DNA from: Thermoanaerobacteraceae bacterium
GTDB taxonomy: Bacteria > Bacillota > Thermoanaerobacteria > Thermoanaerobacterales > UBA4877
Length of the DNA stretch: 64,000 nt
Assembly: GCA_030016635.1 (NCBI GenBank)
Contig: JASEJQ010000005.1
Span: 1-64,000 of the forward strand
Direction of reading: 5' to 3'
Below the pieces are notes generated by a model. That model did no database searches. It saw only the letters and a program-made list of their open reading frames with translations, and was not told where the DNA came from. The position numbers and the translations under genes were made by a program. Of this stretch, positions 17,230-27,163 are shown piece after piece; within the stretch, counting starts at the first letter, position 1; every line of letters begins with the position of its first letter.

Positions 17230-18214
17230 AAGCCCTTTTAAGGGTATTTCCCTTATCATAGATACTGTTTGTCCATTTGTTGCACTTGTCACCCCATCTG
17301 GCCAGGACTATACCACTCTGTATAAATTCCACCACCTCGCACATATTGGCACAGCCATCGCAGTCAAAACCATTGGTTTCAAACTTCATTTCTGATACTT
17401 CAAACCCCTTAAAGTCTGTGCTGCCTTTTTTCTCTACGGCCTCCTTGGCAAGCAGAGCTGATCCTATGGCACCCATAACCCCATGGTATTTTGGGACAAT
17501 GACCTTCTTGCCTAGAGCTCTTTCAAAGGCCGCCTTTATTCCCTTATTGGCCGCCACTCCGCCCTGGAAAAGTATGGGTTCTAAAATTTCTTTGCCTTTT
17601 CCTATGTTATTGAGATAGTTTCTCACCAGTGCTTCGCATAGGCCGTTAATTATATCCGCTATGGAATAGCCGAGCTGCTGCTTGTGTATCATGTCTGATT
17701 CGGCAAATACCGTACACCTGCCCGCTATCCTTACAGCAGTGGTTGATTTTAATGCTATATCGCCAAACTCCTCTATGGGTATATCCAGCCTATATGCCTG
17801 CTGGTCCAAAAAAGACCCTGTACCTGCAGCGCAGACCGTATTCATGGCAAAATCAGTGACAATACCCTTCCTGAGGATTATTATCTTTGAGTCCTGGCCG
17901 CCTATCTCCAGGATGGTCTGAACATCAGGTACTATATGTGTGGCTGCCACCGCGTGGGCCGTAATCTCATTCTTTATTATATCAGCGCCCACAATAAGGC
18001 CGGCAAGCTGCCTGCCGCTGCCGGTAGTGCCTGCGCCGCATATGGTAACGTTTTTGCCTATCCTCTCTCCTATCTGCTTCATGCCCTCCTGGACCGCTTT
18101 AATGGGCTGGCCCTGGGTCCTTAAATATACGGAGTCTATTACCTCTCCGTCCTCATCTATCAAAGCAATGTCTGTACTTACAGAACCTACATCAACTCCA
18201 AGATATGCTTTCAT
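17228..18214 (-). CDS. BadF/BadG-type acyl-CoA dehydratase activase
   Basis: ASKHA-fold ATPase of the BadF/BadG/BcrA/HgdC family; these carry an Fe-S cluster and drive one electron into 2-hydroxyacyl-CoA dehydratases. The 328-aa product shows the phosphate loops (YLGVDVGSVSTDIALID, EIGGQDSKIIIL), a cluster-binding CAAGTGSFLD motif and a late CxxC pair (DGCANMC). GGAGG lies 7 nt before ATG 18214; a frame 10 codons longer has no site. Two dehydratase-component-like genes lie upstream in the same direction. No full dehydratase pathway is nearby, so the role may be the poorly understood housekeeping set found in many Clostridia. Confidence 0.88.
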   Translation of the reverse strand: MKAYLGVDVGSVSTDIALIDEDGEVIDSVYLRTQGQPIKAVQEGMKQIGERIGKNVTICGAGTTGSGRQLAGLIVGADIIKNEITAHAVAATHIVPDVQTILEIGGQDSKIIILRKGIVTDFAMNTVCAAGTGSFLDQQAYRLDIPIEEFGDIALKSTTAVRIAGRCTVFAESDMIHKQQLGYSIADIINGLCEALVRNYLNNIGKGKEILEPILFQGGVAANKGIKAAFERALGKKVIVPKYHGVMGAIGSALLAKEAVEKKGSTDFKGFEVSEMKFETNGFDCDGCANMCEVVEFIQSGIVLARWGDKCNKWTNSIYDKGNTLKRA

Positions 18215-18280
18215 ATTCAAGCCTCCAGATAAAATATATATCAATTATTAATGATTCCACTGTACAAAGTAGTATTCTAC

Positions 18281-18333
18281 GAATGATAGCAACATCCATG
18301 CACCTGATCGCTTGTCCTGATACTCTAATGATT
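18281..18333 (+). repeat. Left-end fragment of the structured intergenic repeat (copy B)
   Basis: This runs from GAATGATAGC through CACCTGATCG to GATACTCTAATGATT, the left about 53 nt of the family with no core or right end. Together with copy A it flanks the activase gene as direct repeats about 1.1 kb apart. Confidence 0.88.
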
Positions 18334-18376
18334 TCAGTAATGCAAAATGCCCTAAAATCCGAGCAAAACATTGGAA

Positions 18377-19456
18377 TCATATATGTGCGGAGCCCATTTC
18401 CCGTCTCCTTAAGAGAAGGTCCACAAAGGCCTCTATTCGCGTCTGATATCCGACCTGGCCGGTATTCTCATCATAGCTTAACGACATTATGGGTATATCA
18501 AGGTCTTTGCTCATTCTGCTCAGTATGCCCTGAGCTACAATCTCCGGTGTACAGGTAAATGGGAATATCTGGATAATTCCATCATAACCCTTATCAGCAA
18601 ACTCCCTGGTATTGCCAATGGTATTTACGGCATGCCCACCTATTACCCTGTTCAGGTATGGCCTGGCCTCTTTTTTTATTCTGTTTAATTTCCAGGGAAA
18701 TATATTTGAGAGCACGTAATCGCTGATATACTCTGTCTTGTCCACCTCAACCCCAAGTTCATTGAGTTCTTTAAATATATCCTGACTGGGGAATGGTTCT
18801 ATAAGAAAATATATCTCCCCCACCACAGCAATCCGCAGGGGTTCCTCTACAGGTGGTACAGTAAGAGACCTCATCTCCTCAATAACTTTAAGTCCAAGTG
18901 CCTTGACCTCTTTGGGATCCTTAGATTCATCTATGTAGTCTCTGTATTCATTGTATTTATTCGTTACCGCCCCTCTATATGCCTCATGGGCACGGAATAC
19001 AAGCAAGGCTCTTTCCATCTGGTCGAGATAGGCCATCTTTTCCCAGGCTAGTTTCACCGCATCGACAACCTTTCCAACGGTTAGACCTGGAAAAAGCGAA
19101 GCCAGATCCCTTAAGAAGTCCTTAAACCTGCCCTGAGGCGGCTCAACAATCACCATCTTTGGATTATATCCTAAGTCTTTCAGTATCTCCCTCTGCACCT
19201 GACCATAGTATCCAAACCTGCAAGGGCCCACACCACCGAGCATTAATATGGTATCTGCCCCCATCTCCAGAGCCTCAATAAAATTCCCCACATTAATTTT
19301 AAGAGGTAGGCATGCAAACTCAGGAGAATACTGTACACCTAAAGAAAGAGTCCTCTCTGTAATAGGCGGGGGTACTATTACATCTCCGCCGAGACCTTCA
19401 AACAAGGCCTTCAGGATAATGCCCAGATTTCCCATATGGGGATAAGTAAGCCTCAT
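18377..19456 (-). CDS. 2-Hydroxyacyl-CoA dehydratase/activase-related protein (HgdB/DUF2229-like) 1
   Basis: A 359-aa cytosolic protein related to the D component of 2-hydroxyglutaryl-CoA dehydratase and to DUF2229. Cysteines that could bind an Fe-S cluster lie in FACLPLK, VGPCRFGYYGQ and PFTCTPE. The C-terminal pattern PIMSLSYDENTGQVGYQTRIEAF matches that of its upstream neighbour. GGAGG lies 9 nt before the ATG, and the preceding gene stops 1 nt upstream. These two plus the activase form a three-gene cassette seen in many anaerobic Firmicutes. The true substrate is unknown. Confidence 0.8.
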   Translation of the reverse strand: MRLTYPHMGNLGIILKALFEGLGGDVIVPPPITERTLSLGVQYSPEFACLPLKINVGNFIEALEMGADTILMLGGVGPCRFGYYGQVQREILKDLGYNPKMVIVEPPQGRFKDFLRDLASLFPGLTVGKVVDAVKLAWEKMAYLDQMERALLVFRAHEAYRGAVTNKYNEYRDYIDESKDPKEVKALGLKVIEEMRSLTVPPVEEPLRIAVVGEIYFLIEPFPSQDIFKELNELGVEVDKTEYISDYVLSNIFPWKLNRIKKEARPYLNRVIGGHAVNTIGNTREFADKGYDGIIQIFPFTCTPEIVAQGILSRMSKDLDIPIMSLSYDENTGQVGYQTRIEAFVDLLLRRREMGSAHI

Positions 19457-19457
19457 A

Positions 19458-20438
19458 TCATACTACCTCCTTCCACCTCAGCAAATCCATAAAAGCCTCA
19501 AGCCGGGTTATAATCCCTGCTTCGCCGGTATGCTCATCAATAGTTAGTGAAAGAATCGGTATTGTATTTCGTCTTTTGTATTCTTTCTCTACCATTTCTT
19601 TAATAAGGGAATCAGGGCCGCATCCAAATGCAGTGACTATGACAACCCCGTCCACTATCCCGCTGTCCAGCATATATCGCCCTGCACCCAGCATTTCCCT
19701 GCCATATGTCCAGAACATATCCTTGGGGTAGCATGATGCTCCGTATTCAATATCACTCTCTTTCAGCATATCAGCCGTAATTACTGTCCCACCGAAATCA
19801 TTTATCTTTTTTATAATATCCATGTTTATATATTCGTCCATAATATTGTAATTATGCCCGAGAAGTCCAATCTTAAGCAAACCACTGTCTGGTGCCTTTA
19901 CCACCTTTGCACCCTCCATTATTCTGATTGCCTCTCTGGGTATAAGCCCTGACTTTAGATGTTTCTCATAGTTGTTCTGCGCTATGATAGCAGCTTCTTT
20001 CGCCTTCCTTATTTTTCTCATATCTTTTGTAAAAATCATACCGACCCTATCTATTTCCCTATCAACATTCCTGTTATATCCCCTGTATAGATCTATCTCC
20101 ATATCTATGATAGGCGGAATGTCTCTGATGGACGCCCTTATCAAGTCAGGAAGCCCAAGAAATTTAGCGCATAGATACCTTCTTTTCTCTACGCTCACTA
20201 TCCTTGGAACAAAGATGTAGTCTACTCCCCTGTCTTTTAAATTTATGACGTGCCCAAAAAACACCTTTACCGGCAGGCATGCCTCATCGACTGTATTTAA
20301 GACCCCATCATCTACAATTTTTTTGTTGGTTTTCTGCGAAAGTATCACCTTAGCACCCAACTCATTAAAAAAAACCTTCCATGCCGGATAAAAATTATAG
20401 TAGAGCAATGCCCTTGGAATACCTACTTTTATATCCAT
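19458..20438 (-). CDS. 2-Hydroxyacyl-CoA dehydratase/activase-related protein (DUF2229-like) 2
   Basis: This 326-aa protein is a paralogue of the gene just downstream. It shares the N-terminal IGIPRALLYYNFYPAW-type opening typical of the DUF2229/CoA-activase family, conserved cysteines (EACLPVK, GCGPD), and a late PILSLTIDEHTGEAGIITRLEAF matching its neighbour. It is the first gene of the three-gene cassette, with GGGGGTGA 6 nt before the ATG. It diverges from a phosphoribosyltransferase across 137 bp that should hold both promoters. Confidence 0.8.
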   Translation of the reverse strand: MDIKVGIPRALLYYNFYPAWKVFFNELGAKVILSQKTNKKIVDDGVLNTVDEACLPVKVFFGHVINLKDRGVDYIFVPRIVSVEKRRYLCAKFLGLPDLIRASIRDIPPIIDMEIDLYRGYNRNVDREIDRVGMIFTKDMRKIRKAKEAAIIAQNNYEKHLKSGLIPREAIRIMEGAKVVKAPDSGLLKIGLLGHNYNIMDEYINMDIIKKINDFGGTVITADMLKESDIEYGASCYPKDMFWTYGREMLGAGRYMLDSGIVDGVVIVTAFGCGPDSLIKEMVEKEYKRRNTIPILSLTIDEHTGEAGIITRLEAFMDLLRWKEVV

Positions 20439-20575
20439 ATTGTCACCCCCTATGCATCGTATTCTTTTAAAGTATTTACATATTTTATTTCAATTATTCA
20501 CATTTAAAAGCTATAACTTCGATTATAAAGAATTATAATACTTCCATTTTAAAATTTAAAGAACGGCTGAAAGAA

Positions 20576-21175
20576 ATGGACATAGAAAAACCTTTTGTAT
20601 TGGGAATACCGCGTGGTGGTGCAGTAGTTGCACATTATGCAGCTTATGTACTAAAGTGTCCATGGGACTTTATCTTTACTCATAAGCTGCGTTCGCCCAT
20701 GGACCCTGAACTATCTATAGGAGCAGTTACTCAGGATGGCTGTGTCACCCTGGACCACACCTTAATTTACAGCATTGGGGTAAATGAAAAATATCTCGAA
20801 GAAGAGGCATCGGAAGAGTACAATATGATGAAGGAATATATTAAGAAATACCGTGACAGCAATACCCAGCCAGTATTAAATGGGAAAAATATAATTGTTG
20901 TTGACGATGGCATAGCCACAGGCTACACAGCCCGTGCAGCCCTTATGAGCCTTTCCAGACACGATGTCAGGGGCCTTTATATGGCTGCACCCGTGGCTTC
21001 AAAGGATGCGGTCGAACAGCTAAAAAAACTGTCTACGGTAATAATCTTGCAAATACCAGAGGTATTCTATTCCGTAAGCCAGTTTTATAGAGATTTCAGT
21101 GACGTAAGGGAAGATGAGATAATAAACCTCTACCGTTCTCAGGCTTTTTTTCTCATAAGAATACTTTTTGTATAA
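20576..21175 (+). CDS. COG1926-type phosphoribosyltransferase, N-terminally short
   Basis: Predicted PRPP-dependent phosphoribosyltransferase of unknown substrate. The 199-aa protein shows VLGIPRGGAVV, HKLRSPMDPELSIGAV, the PRPP loop IIVVDDGIATGYTARAA, and the family ending FYSVSQFYRDFSDV. Relatives carry about 25 more residues with an FxDRxxAGxxLA motif before this start. The upstream frame is open (LKFKERLKE) but has no ATG, GTG or TTG in a useful place, so the gene is N-terminally shortened or uses a non-standard start. A TATAAT lies at 20534-20539. It is the only plus-strand gene in the first 47 kb, and its 3' end overlaps yvcK by 37 bp in convergent orientation. Confidence 0.78.
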   Translation: MDIEKPFVLGIPRGGAVVAHYAAYVLKCPWDFIFTHKLRSPMDPELSIGAVTQDGCVTLDHTLIYSIGVNEKYLEEEASEEYNMMKEYIKKYRDSNTQPVLNGKNIIVVDDGIATGYTARAALMSLSRHDVRGLYMAAPVASKDAVEQLKKLSTVIILQIPEVFYSVSQFYRDFSDVREDEIINLYRSQAFFLIRILFV

Positions 21176-22368
21176 TAATATTCAAGTATTCTTGTGCGGT
21201 CATTTTTGAGCATATTATTTAATATTAGTTCCATGATAATATATGCCAGTTTTTTTTCATCGTGTCTTACATAATCCTTTTTAAGTTTTATTAAGTCCTC
21301 GTAAATAATCTTCGGCCCGGAATGAATCTTTTTTATTTCTTTTACAAGTTCAGCACCATCTTCATTATATTTCATCTCTATATCTTCAGGTATTGTCCCG
21401 GTATTAGCAATGATATAGTCGATCTTTTCTACACCGCCAAGTCTTCTTATTGCATCATAATGGTCAAAGAGGTCATACCCCTCTGTTTCACCCGGCTGGG
21501 TCATTATGTTTGCTATATATATCTTTACGGCATTAGATTCATTTACGGCTTTATTCATTCCTGACACGCAGAAATTTGGCAGTAAACTTGTATATAGGCT
21601 TCCGGGCCCTATCACAATCACATCCGCTTCTCTTACAGCATCTATGGCTCTTTCATATGCATGTGGATTTTGAGGCTTTAAATAAATGTTTTTAATAGCG
21701 GCACGGAGATTATGAGCCACAACTGGTATCCTGGATTCTCCCTCTACTACCGCTCCATTGGAAAGCTCAGCTACAAGGCGGACATCTTCCAGAGTGACGG
21801 GCAATACCTTCCCAGCTATGGATAATACCTCACTCATCTTTTCTATGCCCTTTTCAAAACTCCCCGTTATGTCGCTCATGGCTGCAAGGAACAGGTTGCC
21901 AAAACTTTGCCCCTTCAAAGACCCATCCTTAAACCTATAATTTAAAAGTTTATCCATTTCCGGCTCGGTATTTGCCAGAGCAAGAATGCAGTTCCTTATA
22001 TCACCAGGTGGTAAAAGACCCATTTCCTCTCTTATCATGCCGGAGCCACCACCATCGTCTGCCACAGTGACTATAGCCACAATATTTGAGGTATACTCTT
22101 TAAGGCCGCGAAGGAGTGTAGAGAGCCCGGAGCCACCGCCTATGACTGCTATTTTGGGACCTCTCTGGAGGACATGGTATTTAAAAACTCCATCATGACG
22201 GGTAATGGATTTCAGACTTTCATAGTATCCTATATCTATATACATAACAATGAATACAGCTGCAATCAATGCACTACCATATATGAGAAACCCCTTCTCA
22301 AAAAAATATGAGCAAAAAATAAGAGCTATACCCACAAGAAAACCAAGGAGATATAAGAAACGCTTCAT
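21139..22368 (-). CDS. yvcK: YvcK/GluK gluconeogenesis factor with N-terminal membrane anchor
   Basis: CofD-like Rossmann protein needed for growth on gluconeogenic carbon and for cell-wall homeostasis; family members bind UDP-sugars. Core motifs are IAVIGGGSGLSTLLRGLKEY, VADDGGGSG, LLPPGDIRNC and VIGPGSLYTSLLPN. Two hydrophobic helices (about residues 1-45) precede the domain; B. subtilis YvcK (317 aa) lacks these, so this 409-aa form is probably membrane-tethered. A start at 22374 would abut GGAGGG directly, whereas ATG 22368 has a 7-nt spacer, so I chose it. The rapZ stop at 22371 lies just upstream. Confidence 0.92.
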   Translation of the reverse strand: MKRFLYLLGFLVGIALIFCSYFFEKGFLIYGSALIAAVFIVMYIDIGYYESLKSITRHDGVFKYHVLQRGPKIAVIGGGSGLSTLLRGLKEYTSNIVAIVTVADDGGGSGMIREEMGLLPPGDIRNCILALANTEPEMDKLLNYRFKDGSLKGQSFGNLFLAAMSDITGSFEKGIEKMSEVLSIAGKVLPVTLEDVRLVAELSNGAVVEGESRIPVVAHNLRAAIKNIYLKPQNPHAYERAIDAVREADVIVIGPGSLYTSLLPNFCVSGMNKAVNESNAVKIYIANIMTQPGETEGYDLFDHYDAIRRLGGVEKIDYIIANTGTIPEDIEMKYNEDGAELVKEIKKIHSGPKIIYEDLIKLKKDYVRHDEKKLAYIIMELILNNMLKNDRTRILEYYYTKSILMRKKA

Positions 22369-22370
22369 CC

Positions 22371-23225
22371 TCATCCCTCCTCTATGTCTCTGTGGGTGAT
22401 ATATACGTTATAGTCTTTCTTTTTTAATCTATCGTATAGCAGATTGGCGATGGTTATAGAACGGTGCCTCCCGCCAGTACACCCTATGGCAATAACCAGC
22501 TGACTCTTGCCTTCCCTGATGTAGAAGGGTATAAGAAATTCAATCATGTCCTCAAGCTTCTCCAGGAATTCAACCGCTTCTTTATTCTGCATGACATATT
22601 TCCTTACCGCTTCATCGTTTCCTGTGAGTGGTTTGAGCTCCTCAATATAAAAAGGATTGGGAAGAAATCTGACATCAAACACCAGATCCGCATCCAGCGG
22701 CAAACCGTATTTATAGCCAAAAGATACCACATTAACGATCAGACCGCTAAATTTTCTATTCTCTACATAGATATCGTAAAGCTGCTCCTTTAACTGTGCA
22801 GAAGTAAGCATGGTGGTATCTATAACAATATTTGCATTCTTTTTTATCTCTTCGAGCAGCTCCCTTTCCCTTTTTATACCATCCAGAATATTCCCTTCAT
22901 TGTTTAAAGGATGTTTTCTTCTTGTCTCTTTATATCTGCGTACCAGTACCGCATCAGAGGCTTCAAGGAATATGATTTCATAGGGGTAGTTTGCTCCTTT
23001 GAGATATTTCAAGCCGTTAAAAAAGTCATTAAAAAATTCTCCGCCGCGGATATCTATCACCAGAGCTACGTTGGAAATCCTCTGGGAATCATAACAGAGG
23101 TCGGCCAGCTTAGGTATAAGGGCCGGCGGCAGATTGTCTATGCAGAAATATCCTATATCCTCCATTGCATTCATTGCCTGGGACTTCCCTGCTCCGGAAA
23201 GTCCCGTAATGATGACAAATCTCAT
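22371..23225 (-). CDS. rapZ: RapZ/YvcJ nucleotide-binding protein
   Basis: P-loop nucleotide-binding protein; the E. coli relative is the RNA adaptor controlling glmS mRNA, and the Bacillus one (YvcJ) hydrolyses GTP. The 284-aa protein has Walker [11 protein letters not shown] near the N-terminus, [26 protein letters not shown], and the C-terminal signature [21 protein letters not shown] lies 7 nt before ATG 23225; the six-codon-longer frame lacks a site. It sits between murB and yvcK, in the standard rapZ-yvcK order. Confidence 0.94.
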   Translation of the reverse strand: MRFVIITGLSGAGKSQAMNAMEDIGYFCIDNLPPALIPKLADLCYDSQRISNVALVIDIRGGEFFNDFFNGLKYLKGANYPYEIIFLEASDAVLVRRYKETRRKHPLNNEGNILDGIKRERELLEEIKKNANIVIDTTMLTSAQLKEQLYDIYVENRKFSGLIVNVVSFGYKYGLPLDADLVFDVRFLPNPFYIEELKPLTGNDEAVRKYVMQNKEAVEFLEKLEDMIEFLIPFYIREGKSQLVIAIGCTGGRHRSITIANLLYDRLKKKDYNVYITHRDIEEG

Positions 23226-23236
23226 ATAAATTCCTC

Positions 23237-24166
23237 CTACCAATCTTCTCCAATAATTTTTATCTCAGGATACATGTCAACCCCGAACTTTTCTTTTACA
23301 GTCTTCTGGACAAGCTCTATAAGTCTTATGACATCTGATGCAGTTGCATTGCCCAGGTTTATTATAAACCCGGTGTGCTTTTCTGACACCTGGGCATCCC
23401 CCACCCTGACCCCTCTTAGTCCAGAGTCTTCAATAAGCTTGCCAGCATAGTATCCTGGCGGCCTCTTAAAGACGCTGCCTGCTGAAGGATACTCCAAAGG
23501 CTGTTTTTCCTGCCTCCTCCTGTTCAGGTCATCCATGGTGAACTTTATAGCATCCTTCTCACCCTTTTTTAATGCAAAACAGGCCTCGAGGACTATAAAA
23601 CCCTTTTTCTGGACAATACTGGTCCTGTATTCAAACTCCATTTCATTATTATATAATATGTATTGCTTTATATCTTTCCTATCCACAACCTTGCACCACT
23701 CAAGGACATCTTTTATTTCACCGCCATAGGCTCCTGCATTCATGTATACCGCTCCACCAACTGTACCCGGAATACCGCAGGCAAATTCAATTCCTGCAAG
23801 TGAATTTCCCAGAGCAGTATCACAGACATCCTTGAGCGATGCCCCTGCCTCGGCGATTATTTTGTTTTCATCCACTTTTATACTGTTCAGGGCAGTAGTA
23901 TCAACAACGGCACCCCTTATTCCTCCATCTCTAACCAGAAGGTCAGTGCCCCTACCTATAATTATATATGGATAGTCGTGAATGGTAAGAACCTTAAGTA
24001 CATTAATGAATTCCTCTTTGCTTTGAGGGACTGCATATAAGTCTGCCGGGCCGCCTATCTTAAATGAGGTATGGCGTGACATGGGTTCGTCTCTCATTAT
24101 GTTTTCTTTTTTTACACAGTAAAGCAGATCATTATATATCATATCGGTTATATCTGCTATAGCCAT
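23237..24166 (-). CDS. murB: UDP-N-acetylenolpyruvoylglucosamine reductase
   Basis: FAD enzyme reducing UDP-GlcNAc-enolpyruvate to UDP-MurNAc in peptidoglycan synthesis. The 309-aa protein shows [16 protein letters not shown], the FAD-binding [21 protein letters not shown], and the proton-donor serine region [23 protein letters not shown]. It lacks the tyrosine-loop insertion of type I MurB, which matches Firmicutes type II enzymes. It is first gene of murB-rapZ-yvcK. AGGGGA precedes the ATG by 8 nt. Confidence 0.94.
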   Translation of the reverse strand: MAIADITDMIYNDLLYCVKKENIMRDEPMSRHTSFKIGGPADLYAVPQSKEEFINVLKVLTIHDYPYIIIGRGTDLLVRDGGIRGAVVDTTALNSIKVDENKIIAEAGASLKDVCDTALGNSLAGIEFACGIPGTVGGAVYMNAGAYGGEIKDVLEWCKVVDRKDIKQYILYNNEMEFEYRTSIVQKKGFIVLEACFALKKGEKDAIKFTMDDLNRRRQEKQPLEYPSAGSVFKRPPGYYAGKLIEDSGLRGVRVGDAQVSEKHTGFIINLGNATASDVIRLIELVQKTVKEKFGVDMYPEIKIIGEDW

Positions 24167-24316
24167 TATTCTGTCCCCTTTTTTAGTATTTTTTATATTT
24201 TATGCAGAAATTTTATTTTAAAGCACAGTTTTAATCTATGTATCCATAATCTCTTTAAAAATCATCTGCACCAATATTAAGTATAGCATAACTACAGTAA
24301 CATGAATAAAAAAATT

Positions 24317-24336
24317 AAGGGCCTCTACAGACCCTT
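24317..24336 (-). terminator. Rho-independent terminator after the zinc-ribbon gene
   Basis: A short stem, AAGGG (24317-24321) with CCCTT (24332-24336), is followed on the minus strand by AATTTTTTTATTC. It overlaps the stop codon of the 56-aa gene and would end the copA transcript. Confidence 0.6.
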
Positions 24337-24506
24337 TATTCATTGATACATACCTTTATCTTCTTGTCAATGCAACCCTCGCTGTCATATTCAAATACAT
24401 ATGCCCCCCATTTTTCTACCCTGAACTCACAGCTGCAATCCCTGCAAAAGTACTTTTTCTTTCCTATTTTCCCTATGTTAGTACTTTTGCATATTGGACA
24501 ACGCAC
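24336..24506 (-). CDS. 56-aa zinc-ribbon peptide downstream of copA
   Basis: A small gene opening at GTG 24506 with AGGTGA 5 nt upstream. The product has a CPIC ... CRDC pair of knuckles (residues 3-6 and 21-24) with a further Cys at 26, then an acidic WGAYVFEYDSEG segment. The knuckles form a rubredoxin-like zinc ribbon similar to small TFIIS/DUF-type zinc ribbons. The gene starts 17 nt after the copA stop and is followed by a terminator, so it is co-transcribed with copA. Function unknown; metal binding is inferred from the cysteines. Confidence 0.75.
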   Translation of the reverse strand: MRCPICKSTNIGKIGKKKYFCRDCSCEFRVEKWGAYVFEYDSEGCIDKKIKVCINE

Positions 24507-24523
24507 TTAAATCACCTCGCAAT

Positions 24524-26932
24524 TTAAGGCTTAAACCGCCTCAATCTTAAAGCGTTGGTCACCACAGATACTGAGCTGAAGGCCATGGCAGCGCCTGCAA
24601 TGGCTGGATTCAATAGTCCTGCTGCTGCGAGAGGTATACCTGCTGTGTTATATCCAAATGCCCAGAATAGGTTCTGTTTTATATTCCTCATCGTAGCCCT
24701 GCTCAGCTTTATTGCAGTCACAATACCTCTGAGATCTCCACTCATAAGGGTTATATCCGCTGCCTCCATTGCTACGTCAGTGCCTGTGCCTATTGCTATC
24801 CCCACATCTGCTGCAGCCAAAGCTGGAGCATCATTAATGCCATCACCTACCATTGCAACAATTTTACCTGACTCCCTTAGCTTTGCTACCTCCTCTGCTT
24901 TATTCTCAGGTAGTACCTCAGCAAGTACGTGGTCTATGCTAACCTGTTTTGCTATAGCTTCGGCAGTACGCCTGTTGTCACCTGTTATCATCCATACCTC
25001 TATACCCATATCCTTAAGCGCCTTAATTGCTTCTTTTGAGCCATCTTTGACTGTGTCAGCTACAGCTACTATACCTTTAATCCTGTCTTTCTCTGCTAAT
25101 ATCATAGCTGTTTTGCCTTCGCTTTCCAGTCGGTCCAGTATGGATACAATTTCGTCAGATATTTCAATATTTTTGATATTTATTAATCTCCTGTTACCTA
25201 AATATAACTCTTTTCTGTCTATTTCTGCAACCACACCATGCCCCGGTATTGCTTCAAATTTTGCCGGATCTGCCATTTGCAGCTGGTTTTCCTTGGCTTT
25301 GTTCACAATTGCTTCACCTAACGGGTGCTCAGAATTTTTTTCTGCTATAGCTGCAAGTCGCAATACCTCGTTCTCCTCTGTACCGTCTATGCTGATAACA
25401 TCTGTAACCTCAGGTTTACCTTTTGTTATAGTGCCAGTCTTATCCAGAATTATGGCATTTATCCTGTGGGCCCTCTCTAAGTGCTCACCGCCTTTTATCA
25501 GCACCCCGTTTTCTGCACCCTTGCCTGTTCCCACCATGATGGATGTTGGAGTGGCCAGGCCGAGGGCGCATGGACAGGCTATGACCAGTACTGATACTGC
25601 AGCTACCAATCCTACAGTAGCATTGCCAAAGCCAAAGGTCCATACTAAGAATGTGGCTAATGCTATAAGTATAACCGTTGGTACAAATATACCTGATATC
25701 TGGTCTGCCAGTTTCTGAATGGGTGCCTTTGAACCCTGGGCATCCTCTACCATCTTTATAATCTGGGCCAGGGCTGTATCCTTGCCTACCTTTGTAGCCC
25801 GGAACTTGAACGATCCAGTCTTGTTTATCGTGGCTCCAATGACCTCATCTCCTTCTTTCTTCTCTACAGGAATGCTCTCGCCTGTGAGCATTGATTCATC
25901 CACTGAGGAATAACCCTCTATTATCACTCCATCCACCGGTATCTTTTCGCCGGGCCTCACTACCACTATATCTTCTACCTCAACATCCTCTACAGGAATA
26001 TCCTGTTCCACACCGTCTCTTATCACTCTTGCGGTCTTTGCCCTAAGCCCCATGAGTTTTTTTATCGCCTCGGATGTCCTGCCTTTAGCTGATGATTCCA
26101 GGTACTTCCCGAGGAGTATTAAAGTAATTATCACTGCTGCTGCCTCAAAATAAAGCTGATGGTAATGGCCAAGTATGACATTGGCTAAGCTATAAAAATA
26201 CGCTACTGAAGTACCCATAACTATGAGTACATCCATGTTGGCGCTGCGGCCTCTTAATGCGTGATAGGCATTTTTATAGTATCTTGACCCTATCCAGAAC
26301 TGTATCGGAGTATCTATGACAAGCTGAAAATATGGGTTTGACAAAAAGGTCATAATGCCAAAACCTATCTCCAGTATCATATTTAAGACCAAAGGGACTG
26401 TAAGTATAGCAGATATTACAAACGATGTCCAGAGACTCTTTGCCTCTCTCTCCCTTTCCTGTCTTTCTATATCTACCCCTTCTTCTTTTTCTCTGGCATC
26501 ATATCCGACTTTCCTTATGGCCTTTATCATGTCCTGGACAGTGACTTCACTGCTGTTGAAGTCAACCGTGGCTGTCTCTGTTGCAAAGTTTACAGTGGCC
26601 TTGACTACGCCATTCAACCTGTTTAAAGTCTTCTCTATAGTATTGGCACATGAGGCGCATGACATGCTGATAAGCATAAGCTGTGCCCTGTCAAATACAA
26701 CATCATAGCCTAAATCCCGCACCTTATTAACCATGTCGTCCATGCTGACCTGGGCAGGGTCGTATATAACTGTGCCTCTCTCTATGCTAAAGTTGACATT
26801 GGCCTCCTTCACTCCAGGTAGTTTCGATAGGCCACGCTCTATAGTATTGGCACAGGAAGCGCATGACATACCCTTTAATTTCAAGGTTATCTTCTTTTCG
26901 TTCCCCTTTGCCTCTCTATTTATTGTCTCCAT
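24524..26932 (-). CDS. copA: Copper-exporting P1B-type ATPase
   Basis: Membrane pump exporting Cu(I). The 802-aa protein carries two N-terminal heavy-metal-associated domains, each with MSCASCANT (CxxC), and eight predicted membrane helices. It has the CPC motif in [20 protein letters not shown] in the actuator, the phosphorylation site [13 protein letters not shown], the SEHPLGEAI motif of metal ATPases, and [24 protein letters not shown] precedes ATG 26932 by 7-8 nt; the eight-codon-longer frame has no site. A promoter and a perfect CsoR-type palindrome lie just upstream. Confidence 0.96.
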   Translation of the reverse strand: METINREAKGNEKKITLKLKGMSCASCANTIERGLSKLPGVKEANVNFSIERGTVIYDPAQVSMDDMVNKVRDLGYDVVFDRAQLMLISMSCASCANTIEKTLNRLNGVVKATVNFATETATVDFNSSEVTVQDMIKAIRKVGYDAREKEEGVDIERQEREREAKSLWTSFVISAILTVPLVLNMILEIGFGIMTFLSNPYFQLVIDTPIQFWIGSRYYKNAYHALRGRSANMDVLIVMGTSVAYFYSLANVILGHYHQLYFEAAAVIITLILLGKYLESSAKGRTSEAIKKLMGLRAKTARVIRDGVEQDIPVEDVEVEDIVVVRPGEKIPVDGVIIEGYSSVDESMLTGESIPVEKKEGDEVIGATINKTGSFKFRATKVGKDTALAQIIKMVEDAQGSKAPIQKLADQISGIFVPTVILIALATFLVWTFGFGNATVGLVAAVSVLVIACPCALGLATPTSIMVGTGKGAENGVLIKGGEHLERAHRINAIILDKTGTITKGKPEVTDVISIDGTEENEVLRLAAIAEKNSEHPLGEAIVNKAKENQLQMADPAKFEAIPGHGVVAEIDRKELYLGNRRLINIKNIEISDEIVSILDRLESEGKTAMILAEKDRIKGIVAVADTVKDGSKEAIKALKDMGIEVWMITGDNRRTAEAIAKQVSIDHVLAEVLPENKAEEVAKLRESGKIVAMVGDGINDAPALAAADVGIAIGTGTDVAMEAADITLMSGDLRGIVTAIKLSRATMRNIKQNLFWAFGYNTAGIPLAAAGLLNPAIAGAAMAFSSVSVVTNALRLRRFKP

Positions 26933-26954
26933 TTTTCTTCCTCCTTCCAACCTC

Positions 26955-26971
26955 ATACCCCCTGGGGGTAT
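26955..26971 (-). promoter_or_regulatory. CsoR-type operator at the copA promoter
   Basis: The perfect palindrome ATACCCCCTGGGGGTAT lies between the copA -10 and the start codon. It matches the GC-rich pseudo-palindrome bound by the copper repressor CsoR, which releases DNA when it binds Cu(I). No csoR gene is in this window. Confidence 0.82.
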
Positions 26972-26982
26972 TTTGTAGTTAT

Positions 26983-27011
26983 ATTTTATACCTTATTCTG
27001 CTGTATGTCAA
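26983..27011 (-). promoter_or_regulatory. copA promoter
   Basis: On the minus strand TTGACA (27006-27011) is followed after 17 bp by TAAAAT (26983-26988), or by TATAAA 2 bp earlier. The CsoR-like operator begins 11 bp further down, where a repressor would block initiation. Confidence 0.75.
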
Positions 27012-27163
27012 TACTCTTTTAGAAATTTCTTCTATGCTTATATAGGTCTGATGTGCTTTAGCATATTTTCCACAGAAACCAGAAATATTACTGCAAAATT
27101 TTAGAGAAATAACCTTTTGGTATGAAGAAAAAAGTACTTTTCCGATTTATAACCACAAATAGA

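Noticed and set aside
24555-25718. A 387-codon open frame antisense to copA.
   Set aside because: A shadow of copA: it mirrors the codon pattern, has no family motifs, and the sense frame has every P1B-ATPase motif.
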